Assembly (NCBI GenBank): GCA_030690405.1
Contig: JAUYGU010000014.1
Span: forward strand, 1 to 11,001
Source: Dehalococcoidia bacterium
GTDB lineage: Bacteria > Chloroflexota > Dehalococcoidia > SM23-28-2 > RBG-16-64-32
DNA: 11,001 bases
Direction: 5' to 3'
Part shown: positions 4,971 through 11,001 of the stretch, piece after piece
How the letters are laid out: each line of letters opens with the position of its first letter
How positions within the stretch are numbered: the stretch's first letter is position 1
Notes under the pieces: model-generated
The model's database searches: none
Told to the model about the DNA's origin: nothing
The model's input: only the letters and a program-made list of their open reading frames with translations
Translations under genes and position numbers: made by a program

Positions 4971-6077
4971 TTAGCGGATGCGCCGTGTCCTGTAGGCCAG
5001 GGCGAGCCCGCCGGAGGCGAGAGCGATCAGGCCGGCGGCAAGGACCAGCCAGGGAAGGCCGCTGCCGTCCGAGGGCGTTCCACCGGTGGGCGGCAGCGCC
5101 GCCGGCGCCTCTGTTGGCGTGGGGGTGGGTGTGACGGTCGCCGTGGGCGATGGGGTGGGCGTGGGAGTTGGCTGAGCGGCCGTAACCTCGCCGAACACCG
5201 CCAGCCCGGAGAGGCTCGTGTTGGGCGGCACGTTGAATGTCAGCAGCTCGGTGCCGCTGGCGATGTCGAACTTGAACACGTTGCCGCTGCTGTAGTCGGC
5301 GGTCCAGAAGGAGGTGCCATCGGGGTCTAGATTGAGCGCGAAGATCAGACTCGCCGGGATGGACGGCGTGTATGTCTGGACCTGGTTGCCGGAAGAGTCC
5401 AGGCGTATGGCGACGGTGGTGTTGGACACCAGAACACCGCCGTCCGGCAAGATGCGCAGGGCATAGGCGCTATCTGGCAGGGGCGCCGTGTTGAAGTTGG
5501 CCAGCGGGGTGTCGGTGCAGACGTCGTATCGCAGAATGCTCACGCCCTCAGACGTGTAGAACATCGTGCACTGGTCGCCGGCCAGGTCTATCCAGTCGCT
5601 CCCCCGGCCCTCGGTCGGTACATCATAGCTGTCCAGGGGGGCGCCCGTGGAGTCGAACTTCAAGATGTCAGCAGTGCCGTCGGGCTGGCCGACGTAAACG
5701 TTGCCCGCGGCGTCGACAGCGACGGACTCCGTGGACGAGCTGTAGCCGCTGCCGAAGGGGCCGATGAGGCCGCCCTGGCTGTCGAACTTGACGACCGTGG
5801 CCGTGCATCCGAAGGCAGATGTGGCGTAGAGGTTGTCGGAGGCATCGAAGGCCATGCCCAGCTGTTCGTTGCAGGTTGTGCCGGTGTCCAGCGTCTCGAT
5901 GACCGTGCCGGTGGGGCTGAGGTGCTGAATCTCGCCGTCGCCGATCCCGGCGAAGACGTCTCCCACGGCATAGGGGATATGGTTGGCGCTGGTGTTTGTG
6001 GCGTTGAACAGAATCACGAAGCCAACGGCCAGCGTCAGTGCGGCTGCCGCCGTAACGGCGATGCCAAGTCTGCGCAT
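4971..6077 (-). CDS. LPPTGG-anchored surface protein with beta-propeller (NHL-like) repeats
   Basis: A 368-residue exported protein. Residues 1-33 are a signal peptide or anchor (MRRLG, then a long hydrophobic stretch). Residues 36-297 contain four or five blade-like repeats of the kind GMAFDASDNLYATS, SVAVDAAGNVYVGQPDG, RILPDGGVLVSN and ALNLDPDGTSFWTAD, each followed by a strand such as VVKFDSQG or ILKFDSTG. These resemble NHL/SMP-30-type propellers, which usually bind protein or carbohydrate ligands. A Pro-Thr-Ser stalk (about 303-322), LPPTGG (328-333), a membrane helix (342-361) and RTRRIR follow. Start chosen at the ATG 6077-6075 because AAGGAGG (6084-6090) lies 6 nt upstream; a longer in-frame start at 6149 falls inside the -35 box. 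The tail closely parallels that of the protein at 1330-2676, so both probably reach the envelope by the same route. Ligand unknown. Confidence 0.86.
   Translation of the reverse strand: MRRLGIAVTAAAALTLAVGFVILFNATNTSANHIPYAVGDVFAGIGDGEIQHLSPTGTVIETLDTGTTCNEQLGMAFDASDNLYATSAFGCTATVVKFDSQGGLIGPFGSGYSSSTESVAVDAAGNVYVGQPDGTADILKFDSTGAPLDSYDVPTEGRGSDWIDLAGDQCTMFYTSEGVSILRYDVCTDTPLANFNTAPLPDSAYALRILPDGGVLVSNTTVAIRLDSSGNQVQTYTPSIPASLIFALNLDPDGTSFWTADYSSGNVFKFDIASGTELLTFNVPPNTSLSGLAVFGEVTAAQPTPTPTPSPTATVTPTPTPTEAPAALPPTGGTPSDGSGLPWLVLAAGLIALASGGLALAYRTRRIR
5145..5165 (+). repeat. G-rich stalk-coding tract (G-quadruplex motif)
   Basis: The plus strand (template for this minus-strand gene) has four G-runs with short loops, GGGCGATGGGGTGGGCGTGGG, next to GTGGGGGTGGG at about 5120. 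It encodes part of the Pro-Thr-Ser stalk, as the similar tract does in the other surface-protein gene. Confidence 0.4.
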
Positions 6078-6120
6078 TGGTCCCCTCCTTGTAAGCGATT
6101 GGCTGAAGCCCGTCCCACCA

Positions 6121-6149
6121 TTTGTAGCGCCGTGAACACCCGGTGTCAA
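6121..6149 (-). promoter_or_regulatory. Strong sigma70-type promoter of the propeller surface protein
   Basis: A perfect -35 TTGACA (6144-6149), a 17-bp spacer and a -10 TACAAA (6121-6126, 4/6) on the minus strand. The leader would be about 35 nt, ending in AAGGAGG and the ATG at 6077. This is the best -35 match in the window. Confidence 0.65.
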
Positions 6150-6200
6150 CAGAGATCGTTGCGTCTGACCCGCTGAAACCGCTCTTGTGGGGCGAGCGCC

Positions 6201-8108
6201 CTAGCCCGCGGGCAGCGGCGGCGCCGCCGGGCGTGCGGTGCGGTGGCCGTCGCCGGACTGCTCGTAGGTCATGCGGTAGAGGCGGGCGTAGATGCCGTCG
6301 CGCGCCAGCAGCTCCGCGTGCGTGCCGGCCTCCGCGATGCGGCCGCCGTCCAGGACGACGACGCGGTCGGCGCCGCGCACCGTGGACAGCCGGTGAGCGA
6401 TGACGAAGGAGGTGCGTCCCTTGAGCAGGCGCTTGAGGGCGCGCTGGATCACGACCTCCGTGCGCGTGTCGACGTTCGCTGTCGCTTCGTCCAGGATGAG
6501 GATGCGCGGCTCCGCCAGGACGGCGCGGGCGAAGGCGATGAGCTGCCGCTGGCCCTGGGAGAGGTTCTGGCCGCGTTCGTAGAGGACGGTCCCGTACCCC
6601 TCCGGCAGCCGCTTGATGAAGTCGTGGGCGCCGACGGTGCGCGCCGCCTCCACCACCTCGTCGTCGTTCGCCTCCAGCCGGCCGTAGCGGATGTTCTCCC
6701 TGACGGTGCCGGAGAAGAGGAACGCGTCCTGGAGGACGATGCCGAGGCGCCGGGCCAGCGACCGCCTCTCGATGTGGCGGATGTCGACGCCGTCGATAAG
6801 GACGCTCCCGGAGGTCACGTCGTAGAAGCGAGCGACGAGGGAGGTGAGGGTGCTCTTGCCGGCGCCAGTCGGCCCGACGATGGCGATGTTCTCTCCGGGC
6901 CGGACGTGGAGGTCGATGTCGCTGAGCACCTCCACGTCGGGGACGTACTGGAAGTGGACGTGTTCGAAAGTCACCTCGCCGCGGATGTCGGGCAGTTCGA
7001 CGGCGTCGGGGGCGTCCACGATCTCGGGCTGGGTGTCCAGCACCTCGAAGATGCGCTGGCCGCCGGCCATCGCCCGCTGGAGCTGCGTGTACTGGAGGAC
7101 GAGGTCGCGGATGGGATCGAAGAAGCGCTGGACGTAGAGGGCGAAGGCGATGACGACGCCGATGCCCAGGGAGCCGTCCAGGACGCGCATGCCTCCGAAG
7201 ACGACGACGAGGGCGGTGGCGGCAGCGACCAGCAGCTCCATCAGGGGCATGACGGCGGCGGTCAGCCGCCCGGCCTCCACGTTGGCGCTCCAGTTGTCGG
7301 CGTTCACCTGGTCGAAGCGGCGGATGTTCTCCTTCTCGCGCGAGAGGCTCTGGACGACGCGGACGCCGGAGACGTTCTCCTGCAGGTTGGCGTTGACGAT
7401 CGCTATCGCCTGGCGGACGCGGATGAAGGCGCGGCGGGCGCGGGCCTGCCAGAGCGCCATGGAGACGATGAGCACTGGTATCACGATGAAGGTGATGAGC
7501 GCCAGCTGCACGTCCTGGTAGAGGAGGAAGAAGATGACCAGGCCAAGCCCCGCGAAATCGGCCAGGATGGTGAGGAAGCCGGTGGTGAGGAGCTCCTGGA
7601 GGACGGTGACGTCGTTCTGGACGCGGGACATGACGCGGCCGACCTCGGTGCGGTCCAGGAAGCCGAGGGAGAGCTTCTGGATGTGATCGAACATCCTGGT
7701 GCGGAGGGTCAGGAGGACGTTGTGGCCGATGTAGGCCGTACTCATCTGCTGAAGCGCCTGCCCTGCCCAGCCGAGGATGGCCAGGCCGACGAGGGCGGCG
7801 CCGATGGCGTTGAGGCCGGCGAGGTCGCCGGAGGGCAGGAACTTGTCGATCGCCAGGCCGATGAGGAACGGCTGGGTGTTGGCGGCGGCCGCGAACACCA
7901 CCACGCCGAGAAGGGCGAGGACCAGCCGCTTCCGGTGGGGCTTGAGGTAGGGGAGCATCCGCCGCATGACGGAGTGGTCGTACAGCTTGCCGAGCTCGTC
8001 GTCGTCCCAGCCGTCGACGCTGCGCTTGAGGCCGCCTCCGGGCTTGCTCCCGGAGGGGAAGTGGGAGTGGCTCCAGCCGCCCGCTGTCGATCCGCCCCAG
8101 TAGGACAT
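6201..8108 (-). CDS. Heterodimeric ABC exporter subunit with consensus ATP site (TM288/BmrD/LmrD-like)
   Basis: A 635-residue half-transporter: a soluble Gly/Ser-rich N-terminus (1-45), a six-helix type I exporter membrane domain (about 55-345) and an ATPase domain (about 375-615). Walker A is GPTGAGKST (412-420), Walker B ILILDEAT with catalytic Glu 541, the D-loop ANVD (544-547), and the switch His is H572 (IAHRLST). The signature is LSQGQ (516-520) in place of LSGGQ. In known heterodimeric exporters this chain contributes the divergent signature that faces the partner's degenerate Walker site. It is transcribed after the partner at 8575-10383 and separated from it by a repeat insertion. 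Its current ribosome binding site is poor (AAAGAGG, 12 nt away). The substrate, probably drugs or lipids, cannot be told from sequence. Confidence 0.93.
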   Translation of the reverse strand: MSYWGGSTAGGWSHSHFPSGSKPGGGLKRSVDGWDDDELGKLYDHSVMRRMLPYLKPHRKRLVLALLGVVVFAAAANTQPFLIGLAIDKFLPSGDLAGLNAIGAALVGLAILGWAGQALQQMSTAYIGHNVLLTLRTRMFDHIQKLSLGFLDRTEVGRVMSRVQNDVTVLQELLTTGFLTILADFAGLGLVIFFLLYQDVQLALITFIVIPVLIVSMALWQARARRAFIRVRQAIAIVNANLQENVSGVRVVQSLSREKENIRRFDQVNADNWSANVEAGRLTAAVMPLMELLVAAATALVVVFGGMRVLDGSLGIGVVIAFALYVQRFFDPIRDLVLQYTQLQRAMAGGQRIFEVLDTQPEIVDAPDAVELPDIRGEVTFEHVHFQYVPDVEVLSDIDLHVRPGENIAIVGPTGAGKSTLTSLVARFYDVTSGSVLIDGVDIRHIERRSLARRLGIVLQDAFLFSGTVRENIRYGRLEANDDEVVEAARTVGAHDFIKRLPEGYGTVLYERGQNLSQGQRQLIAFARAVLAEPRILILDEATANVDTRTEVVIQRALKRLLKGRTSFVIAHRLSTVRGADRVVVLDGGRIAEAGTHAELLARDGIYARLYRMTYEQSGDGHRTARPAAPPLPAG

Positions 8109-8146
8109 GGCTAGCGCGTGCCTCTTTGCCGACGGGGGACGCTACC

Positions 8147-8166
8147 CCGCGCAATGCATTGCGCGG
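8147..8166. repeat. 20-bp perfect palindrome, with a partial second copy
   Basis: CCGCGCAATGCATTGCGCGG is a perfect palindrome. Its first 14 bases recur as a direct repeat at 8182-8195, after which the sequence diverges. Both copies are in the insertion between the ABC genes and may have been a recombination target. Confidence 0.7.
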
Positions 8167-8284
8167 CTGACGGCACGGGAGCCGCGCAATGCATTCGGTG
8201 GGGCTGAACGGGTTCACGAGAGCGGCCGCCGGCCCCAGCCAAGATTCTTCGCGGCCTTCGTCCGGACCCCGAGCGGGCGGCCTC

Positions 8285-8323
8285 GTCAGATTCTTCTCCG
8301 CCTTTCGGCGGATCAGAATGACA
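8285..8323. repeat. 39-bp direct repeat, copy 1, with internal hairpin
   Basis: Identical over 39 bp to 8487-8525. Each copy contains the hairpin TCCGCC-TTTC-GGCGGA, nested inside ATTCT/AGAAT and flanked by GTCA/TGAC. Motifs such as GATTCTTC...CAGAATGACA belong to dispersed intergenic repeats in many bacterial genomes (from memory). Confidence 0.75.
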
Positions 8324-8348
8324 CGGGAAGGTTGTCACCCTGAGCCTA

Positions 8349-8362
8349 GCCTGCCGGCAGGC
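8349..8362. repeat. Short perfect palindrome in the insertion
   Basis: GCCTGCCGGCAGGC is a 14-bp perfect palindrome between the two 39-bp repeats. It interrupts a CCCTGAGC...GCAGCGAAGGGTCTG unit that itself resembles a dispersed repeat, suggesting nested repeat accretion. Confidence 0.5.
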
Positions 8363-8486
8363 GGGCGCAGCGAAGGGTCTGTCCGCCGTATCAGGCAGCG
8401 GGAAACCTCTTCGGGTCGGGACTCTGGGTGAGGGTTGCTTTGGTTCAGAGACTGGCGCATGGTCGCTGGCGGCCACGCCTGCCGGT

Positions 8487-8525
8487 GTCAGATTCTTCTC
8501 CGCCTTTCGGCGGATCAGAATGACA
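8487..8525. repeat. 39-bp direct repeat, copy 2
   Basis: Exact copy of 8285-8323, offset by 202 bp. It is followed by CTCAGAATGACAGAGG (8536-8551), a fragment of a third unit of the same kind. Confidence 0.75.
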
Positions 8526-8574
8526 GGGGAGGCGCTCAGAATGACAGAGGGGTGAGCAGTCAGATTGGCCATGG

Positions 8575-10383
8575 CTAGCTCCCCGCCGCCGGGGCGGGCG
8601 CTTCTGCGGGCGCGGGGGCAGGCGCCAGCGCTTCCTCCTGGTCGCGCAGCTCCAGATCGTAGATCTGGCGGTAGAGGCCGCTCTTGCGCAGGAGCTGCTG
8701 GTGCGTGCCCCGCTCCACGATCCGCCCGTCCTGCAGCACCAGGATCTGGTCCGCCATCTTCACCGTGCGCAGCCGCTGGGCGATGACGAAGGTGGTCCGC
8801 GTGCTCATCAGGTCGTTCAGGGTCTGCTGGATCAGGTACTCAGTCTCCGTGTCCACGCTGGAGGTGGAGTCGTCGAGGATGAGGATGCGCGGGTCCATGA
8901 GGAGCGTGCGGGCGATGGCGATGCGCTGCTTCTGGCCGCCGGAGAGGGTGATGCCGCGCTCGCCGACCCAGGTGTCGTAGCCGTCGGGCAGGCCGGCGAT
9001 GTGGTCGTGGATGTGGGCCGCCCGGGCGGCCGCCTCGATCTCGCCCTCAGACGCGCCAACGGCCCCGTAGGCGATGTTGTCGCGGATGGTCGCGGAGAAC
9101 AGGAACACGTCCTGCTGGACGGTGCCGATCGCCCGCCGCAGGGAGGCGAGGCTGACGTCGCGGATGTCGACGCCGTCGATGGTGATGCGGCCGGAGGTGA
9201 CGTCGTAGAAGCGGGGCATCAGGTTGACGACGGTGGTCTTGCCGCTGCCGGTGGGCCCCATGAGGGCGATGACCTGCCCGGGCTTCACCTCGAAGCTGAC
9301 GTCGGCGAGGACGGGGCTGATGGAGTCGTAGCCGAAGGAGACGTTCTCGAAGCGGACGTTCCCATCCGCGTCCCGCAGCTCCGGGGCGCCGGGCTTCTCC
9401 TTGACCGCGGACTCCGCGTCCAGGATCTCGAAGATGCGCTGAGCCGCCGACTGGGCGCGGGAGGTGATCATGATGATCCAGCCCAGCATGCGCACGGGCA
9501 TGTTGAGCATGGTGAGGTAGAGGAGGAAGAGGGTGAGCTCGCCGACGTTGAGGTTGCCCTTTACGACCTCGCGGCTGCCGAACCAGAGGGTGGCGGCGAT
9601 GGCGGCGAGCCAGAGGCCGGTCATGAACGGCGAGTTGATGGCCTGGATGCGGCTGGACTGGTAGGAGTCAGCGAACAGCGCCTCCGCCTCGCGGCGGAAC
9701 TTCGCCCCCTCGTACTCCTCGCGGGCGAAGGCCTTGACCACGCGGGCGCCGGTGAGCGCCTCCTGGAGGACGGTGGTCAGGCGGGCGAGGCCTTCCTGCA
9801 CCCGCATCCAGAGAGGGCGCAGGCTGAGGGCCATGACGGTGGAGCGCCAGGCGATGATGGGCATAAACGCCCAGGCGATGAGCGTGAGCTTCCAGTCGGT
9901 GATAGCCATGAGCACCAGGATGGCCGCCAGCAGGAGGGCGATGTAACCCGCCCGCATGACGCCCATGTGGATGAACCAGCGCACCGCCTCCACGTCCTGG
10001 GTGGCGCGGGACATGAGCTGGCCGGTCTGCTGGCGGTCGTGGTAGGCGTAGGAGAGACGCTGGAGGCGGTCGTAGATGCGGTTGCGGAGGTCGTAGGCGA
10101 CGCGCTGGGAGATCCACTCACCCAGGTAGGTCTGGAGGTAGGAGAACGCGCCCCGCATGAGGGCCGCCCCGAGGATGGCCAGCGAGGCGATGACCAGCGT
10201 CCGGGTGCTGCCGTCGATGACGAACTTGCCGTGCTCCATCCTGCCGAGGCCGAAGTTGATCGCCCAGCGGATGAGCTGGGGGATGACGAGCACGAAGCCG
10301 CCGGAGCCGACGATGGCGATGAACGCCAGGGCGGTCCGTGGCTTGTAGGGGCGGAGGAAGGCCAGCAGTCGTAAGGCGTACAT
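8575..10383 (-). CDS. Heterodimeric ABC exporter subunit with degenerate ATP site (TM287/BmrC/LmrC-like)
   Basis: A 602-residue half-transporter with a six-helix membrane domain (about 15-310) and an ATPase domain (about 342-580). Walker A is GPTGSGKT (376-383), the signature a canonical LSGGQ (480-484), and the D-loop SSVD (508-511). The catalytic Glu after Walker B is Asp 505 (ILILDDST), and the switch His is Gln 536 (IAQRLRT). These two changes mark the degenerate-site chain of asymmetric exporters, which binds ATP with little hydrolysis and needs the partner at 6201-8108. The tail 587-601 is Ala-Pro rich ([15 protein letters not shown]). It is the first gene of the pair. Its ATG at 10383-10381 has no clear Shine-Dalgarno, but a promoter lies 40 nt upstream. 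Confidence 0.93.
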   Translation of the reverse strand: MYALRLLAFLRPYKPRTALAFIAIVGSGGFVLVIPQLIRWAINFGLGRMEHGKFVIDGSTRTLVIASLAILGAALMRGAFSYLQTYLGEWISQRVAYDLRNRIYDRLQRLSYAYHDRQQTGQLMSRATQDVEAVRWFIHMGVMRAGYIALLLAAILVLMAITDWKLTLIAWAFMPIIAWRSTVMALSLRPLWMRVQEGLARLTTVLQEALTGARVVKAFAREEYEGAKFRREAEALFADSYQSSRIQAINSPFMTGLWLAAIAATLWFGSREVVKGNLNVGELTLFLLYLTMLNMPVRMLGWIIMITSRAQSAAQRIFEILDAESAVKEKPGAPELRDADGNVRFENVSFGYDSISPVLADVSFEVKPGQVIALMGPTGSGKTTVVNLMPRFYDVTSGRITIDGVDIRDVSLASLRRAIGTVQQDVFLFSATIRDNIAYGAVGASEGEIEAAARAAHIHDHIAGLPDGYDTWVGERGITLSGGQKQRIAIARTLLMDPRILILDDSTSSVDTETEYLIQQTLNDLMSTRTTFVIAQRLRTVKMADQILVLQDGRIVERGTHQQLLRKSGLYRQIYDLELRDQEEALAPAPAPAEAPAPAAGS

Positions 10384-10421
10384 CGTACGTAGAAGGGCCC
10401 CGGCGGGCCGCGGATGCCTCT

Positions 10422-10450
10422 ATTCTAGGCCTACCTGACGCTAACGTAAA
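10422..10450 (-). promoter_or_regulatory. Promoter of the ABC exporter genes
   Basis: A -35 TTTACG (10445-10450, 4/6), 17-bp spacer and -10 TAGAAT (10422-10427, 5/6) on the minus strand. The leader of about 30 nt is GC-rich (GGCCCGCCGGGGCCC) and could fold. It shares the 130-bp divergent gap with the rimI promoter. Confidence 0.5.
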
Positions 10451-10474
10451 GGCGCAGGTGAGCGGGCCCCGCTA

Positions 10475-10503
10475 TTGGGCGGCCGCGCCCCCTGTGCTAG
10501 AAT
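10475..10503 (+). promoter_or_regulatory. Promoter of rimI with extended -10
   Basis: A -35-like TTGGGC (10475-10480), 17-bp spacer and -10 TAGAAT (10498-10503), with TG at 10495-10496 making an extended -10. Transcription would begin near 10510, about 4 nt before the ATG. No Shine-Dalgarno is present, so the mRNA is probably near-leaderless. Confidence 0.55.
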
Positions 10504-10513
10504 AGCCGCCGTC

Positions 10514-11001
10514 ATGCAGACCACCGCCGTTCGCCCGGAACAGGACAAGCCTCTGCCCCACCTCGTGCGGCCGATGGGGCTGGGCGACATCTCGCAGGTG
10601 ATGGAGGTGGAGCAGCAGTCGTTCCCCACCATGTGGCCGCCCACGGCTTTCAGGCGCGAGATCCAGCACAACCGGCTGGCGCGCTACCTGGTGGCGGTGG
10701 AGCGCCGGGAGGCGCCCCCGCCGGGCGAAGGGGAAGCTCCCCCGGAGGCGCGGCCCGCCGGGTTCGGGCGCTTCCTGGGCGGTCTGCGGCACATCCTCGA
10801 AAGCGCTGACGACGCCCCGCCGGAGGAGCGCCGGGAGCTGGTCGTCGGGTTCATCGGCGTCTGGCTGCTGGCGGACGAAGCGCACGTCGTGACCGTGGCG
10901 GTGCGGGACGGCCACCGCGGGCGCGGCGTGGGCGAGCTCCTCCTGATCGCCGCCATCGAGACGGCGCTGCGGGAGCGGCAGGCGGTGGTCACGCTGGAGT
11001 G
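10514..11001 (+). CDS. rimI: RimI-like N-terminal alanine acetyltransferase (3' end off window)
   Basis: Acetylates the N-terminus of ribosomal protein S18 in the characterised family; a GNAT fold. The visible 162 residues have the RimI opening (DISQVMEVEQQSFPTMWPPTAFRREI, then RLARYLVAV) and the acetyl-CoA motif HVVTVAVRDGHRGRGVGELLL with R-x-x-G-x-G. Between them, residues about 65-110 hold a Pro/Glu/Arg-rich loop (APPPGEGEAPPEARPAG...) that the E. coli protein lacks. The gene is open at the right edge, so the final strands and any stop are missing. The ATG at 10514 is about 4 nt after the predicted transcription start, fitting a leaderless start; the in-frame ATG at residue 21 is less likely because promoter spacing suits the first. 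In related genomes rimI often sits near tsaB or tsaD, which cannot be checked here. Confidence 0.8.
   Translation, partial: MQTTAVRPEQDKPLPHLVRPMGLGDISQVMEVEQQSFPTMWPPTAFRREIQHNRLARYLVAVERREAPPPGEGEAPPEARPAGFGRFLGGLRHILESADDAPPEERRELVVGFIGVWLLADEAHVVTVAVRDGHRGRGVGELLLIAAIETALRERQAVVTLE

Larger units (their letters stand above)
8111..8572 (-). other. Open frame spanning the repeat insertion (possible translational relay, not a confident protein)
   Basis: The ATG at 8572-8570 is 2 nt after the upstream ABC stop and has GGGGAG (8579-8584) 6 nt before it. The frame stays open for 153 codons through all the repeats and ends in TAG at 8113-8111, 2 nt before the ATG of the downstream ABC gene. The peptide is low-complexity and basic with no known domain. 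The two 39-bp repeat copies are read in different frames (ILIRRKAEKN and HSDPPKGGEE), which argues against selection on the protein. Its use, if any, may be to carry ribosomes to the next gene. Confidence 0.3.
8106..8579. mobile_element. Repeat-rich insertion between the two ABC genes, flanked by 10-bp direct repeats
   Basis: CATGGCTAGC occurs at 8106-8115 (the start codon of the downstream ABC gene) and at 8570-8579 (the stop of the upstream ABC gene). Removing the 464 bp between equivalent points restores GGGGAG-CTAGCC-ATG, a well-spaced ribosome binding site with ATG 2 nt after the upstream stop. The interior is made of palindromes and repeats and codes for no transposase. No clear terminal inverted repeats are seen. 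It looks like a non-autonomous repeat cassette, or a pile-up of REP-like units, that entered a tight operon. Confidence 0.55.

Noticed and set aside
2872..4974. A 700-codon open frame on the plus strand opposite the GltD-like and DUF3237 genes
   Set aside because: It is a GC-rich antisense shadow: low-complexity Ala/Gly/Val/Asp protein without domains, while the minus strand has clear family motifs and ribosome binding sites.
6075..6149. Upstream TTG start for the propeller surface protein
   Set aside because: That start falls inside a perfect -35 box (TTGACA, 6144-6149); the ATG at 6077 has AAGGAGG 6 nt upstream and begins a proper signal peptide.
6150..6200. Terminator after the 635-residue ABC subunit
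   Set aside because: Only a weak GGGC/GCCC pairing at about 6190-6202 and no T-run; not enough to call.
6243..8114. Long plus-strand open frame opposite the 635-residue ABC subunit
   Set aside because: Mirror frame of conserved ABC codons; Asp/Val/Gly-rich with no recognisable domain. The similar frame at 8701-10374 was rejected for the same reason.
5668..8217. 849-codon minus-strand frame overlapping the ABC gene and the propeller protein
   Set aside because: Arg/Pro/His-rich out-of-frame translation of the ABC gene; it conflicts with well-supported reading frames and their start signals.
8285..8525. Possible CRISPR array from the 39-bp repeats
   Set aside because: Only two full copies with a 163-bp gap that itself contains other repeat motifs; no regular spacers and no cas genes.
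8116..8569. Insertion sequence with terminal inverted repeats
   Set aside because: The two ends do not pair and no transposase frame exists; only the 10-bp flanking direct repeats support an insertion.

Overview
This is GC-rich bacterial chromosome, probably from an uncultivated Chloroflexota lineage (Dehalococcoidia-like). That placement is an inference. It rests on the two surface proteins with Pro-Thr stalks and AALPPTGG tails, the zinc-ribbon type class III cyclase, the RimI form, short or leaderless transcripts, and intergenic palindromic repeats. No rRNA, tRNA, CRISPR array, transposase or phage gene is visible.

Layout. Positions 1-592 (minus) hold the 5' part of a class III adenylate cyclase gene, cut by the window edge and interrupted by one in-frame UGA. 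It diverges from a small GNAT acetyltransferase (634-1089, plus) across a 41-bp gap with a palindromic -10 element. A repeat-bearing gap with a convergent terminator follows. Next, all on the minus strand, come: an LPPTGG-anchored surface protein with a DUF11 domain (1330-2676); a two-gene unit of a DUF3237 protein (2881-3339) downstream of a GltD-like Fe-S/FAD oxidoreductase (3382-4812); a second LPPTGG-anchored protein with beta-propeller-type repeats (4971-6077); and the two halves of a heterodimeric ABC exporter (6201-8108 and 8575-10383). A divergent promoter region leads to rimI (10514 to the right edge, plus).

How the genes work together. The ABC pair matches the TM287/TM288 (BmrCD/LmrCD) arrangement. 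The promoter-proximal subunit carries the degenerate ATP site (Asp for the catalytic Glu, Gln for the switch His), and its partner has the canonical Glu and His plus a divergent LSQGQ signature. The two surface proteins share a plan of signal peptide, ectodomain, Pro-Thr stalk, LPPTGG, membrane helix and basic tail, and are probably displayed on the cell envelope. The GltD-like enzyme and the DUF3237 protein look co-transcribed.

Most notable points. (1) The UGA in the cyclase falls exactly on the fourth Cys of a CxxC...CxxC metal-binding module and is followed by a hairpin that loosely fits a bacterial SECIS element: a selenocysteine candidate or a fresh nonsense mutation. (2) The two ABC genes, which look to have been separated originally by only 2 nt, are split by a 464-bp block of palindromic repeats flanked by 10-bp direct repeats. 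The block keeps one open frame that starts 2 nt after the first gene's stop and ends 2 nt before the second gene's start, so translational coupling could be relayed across the insertion.
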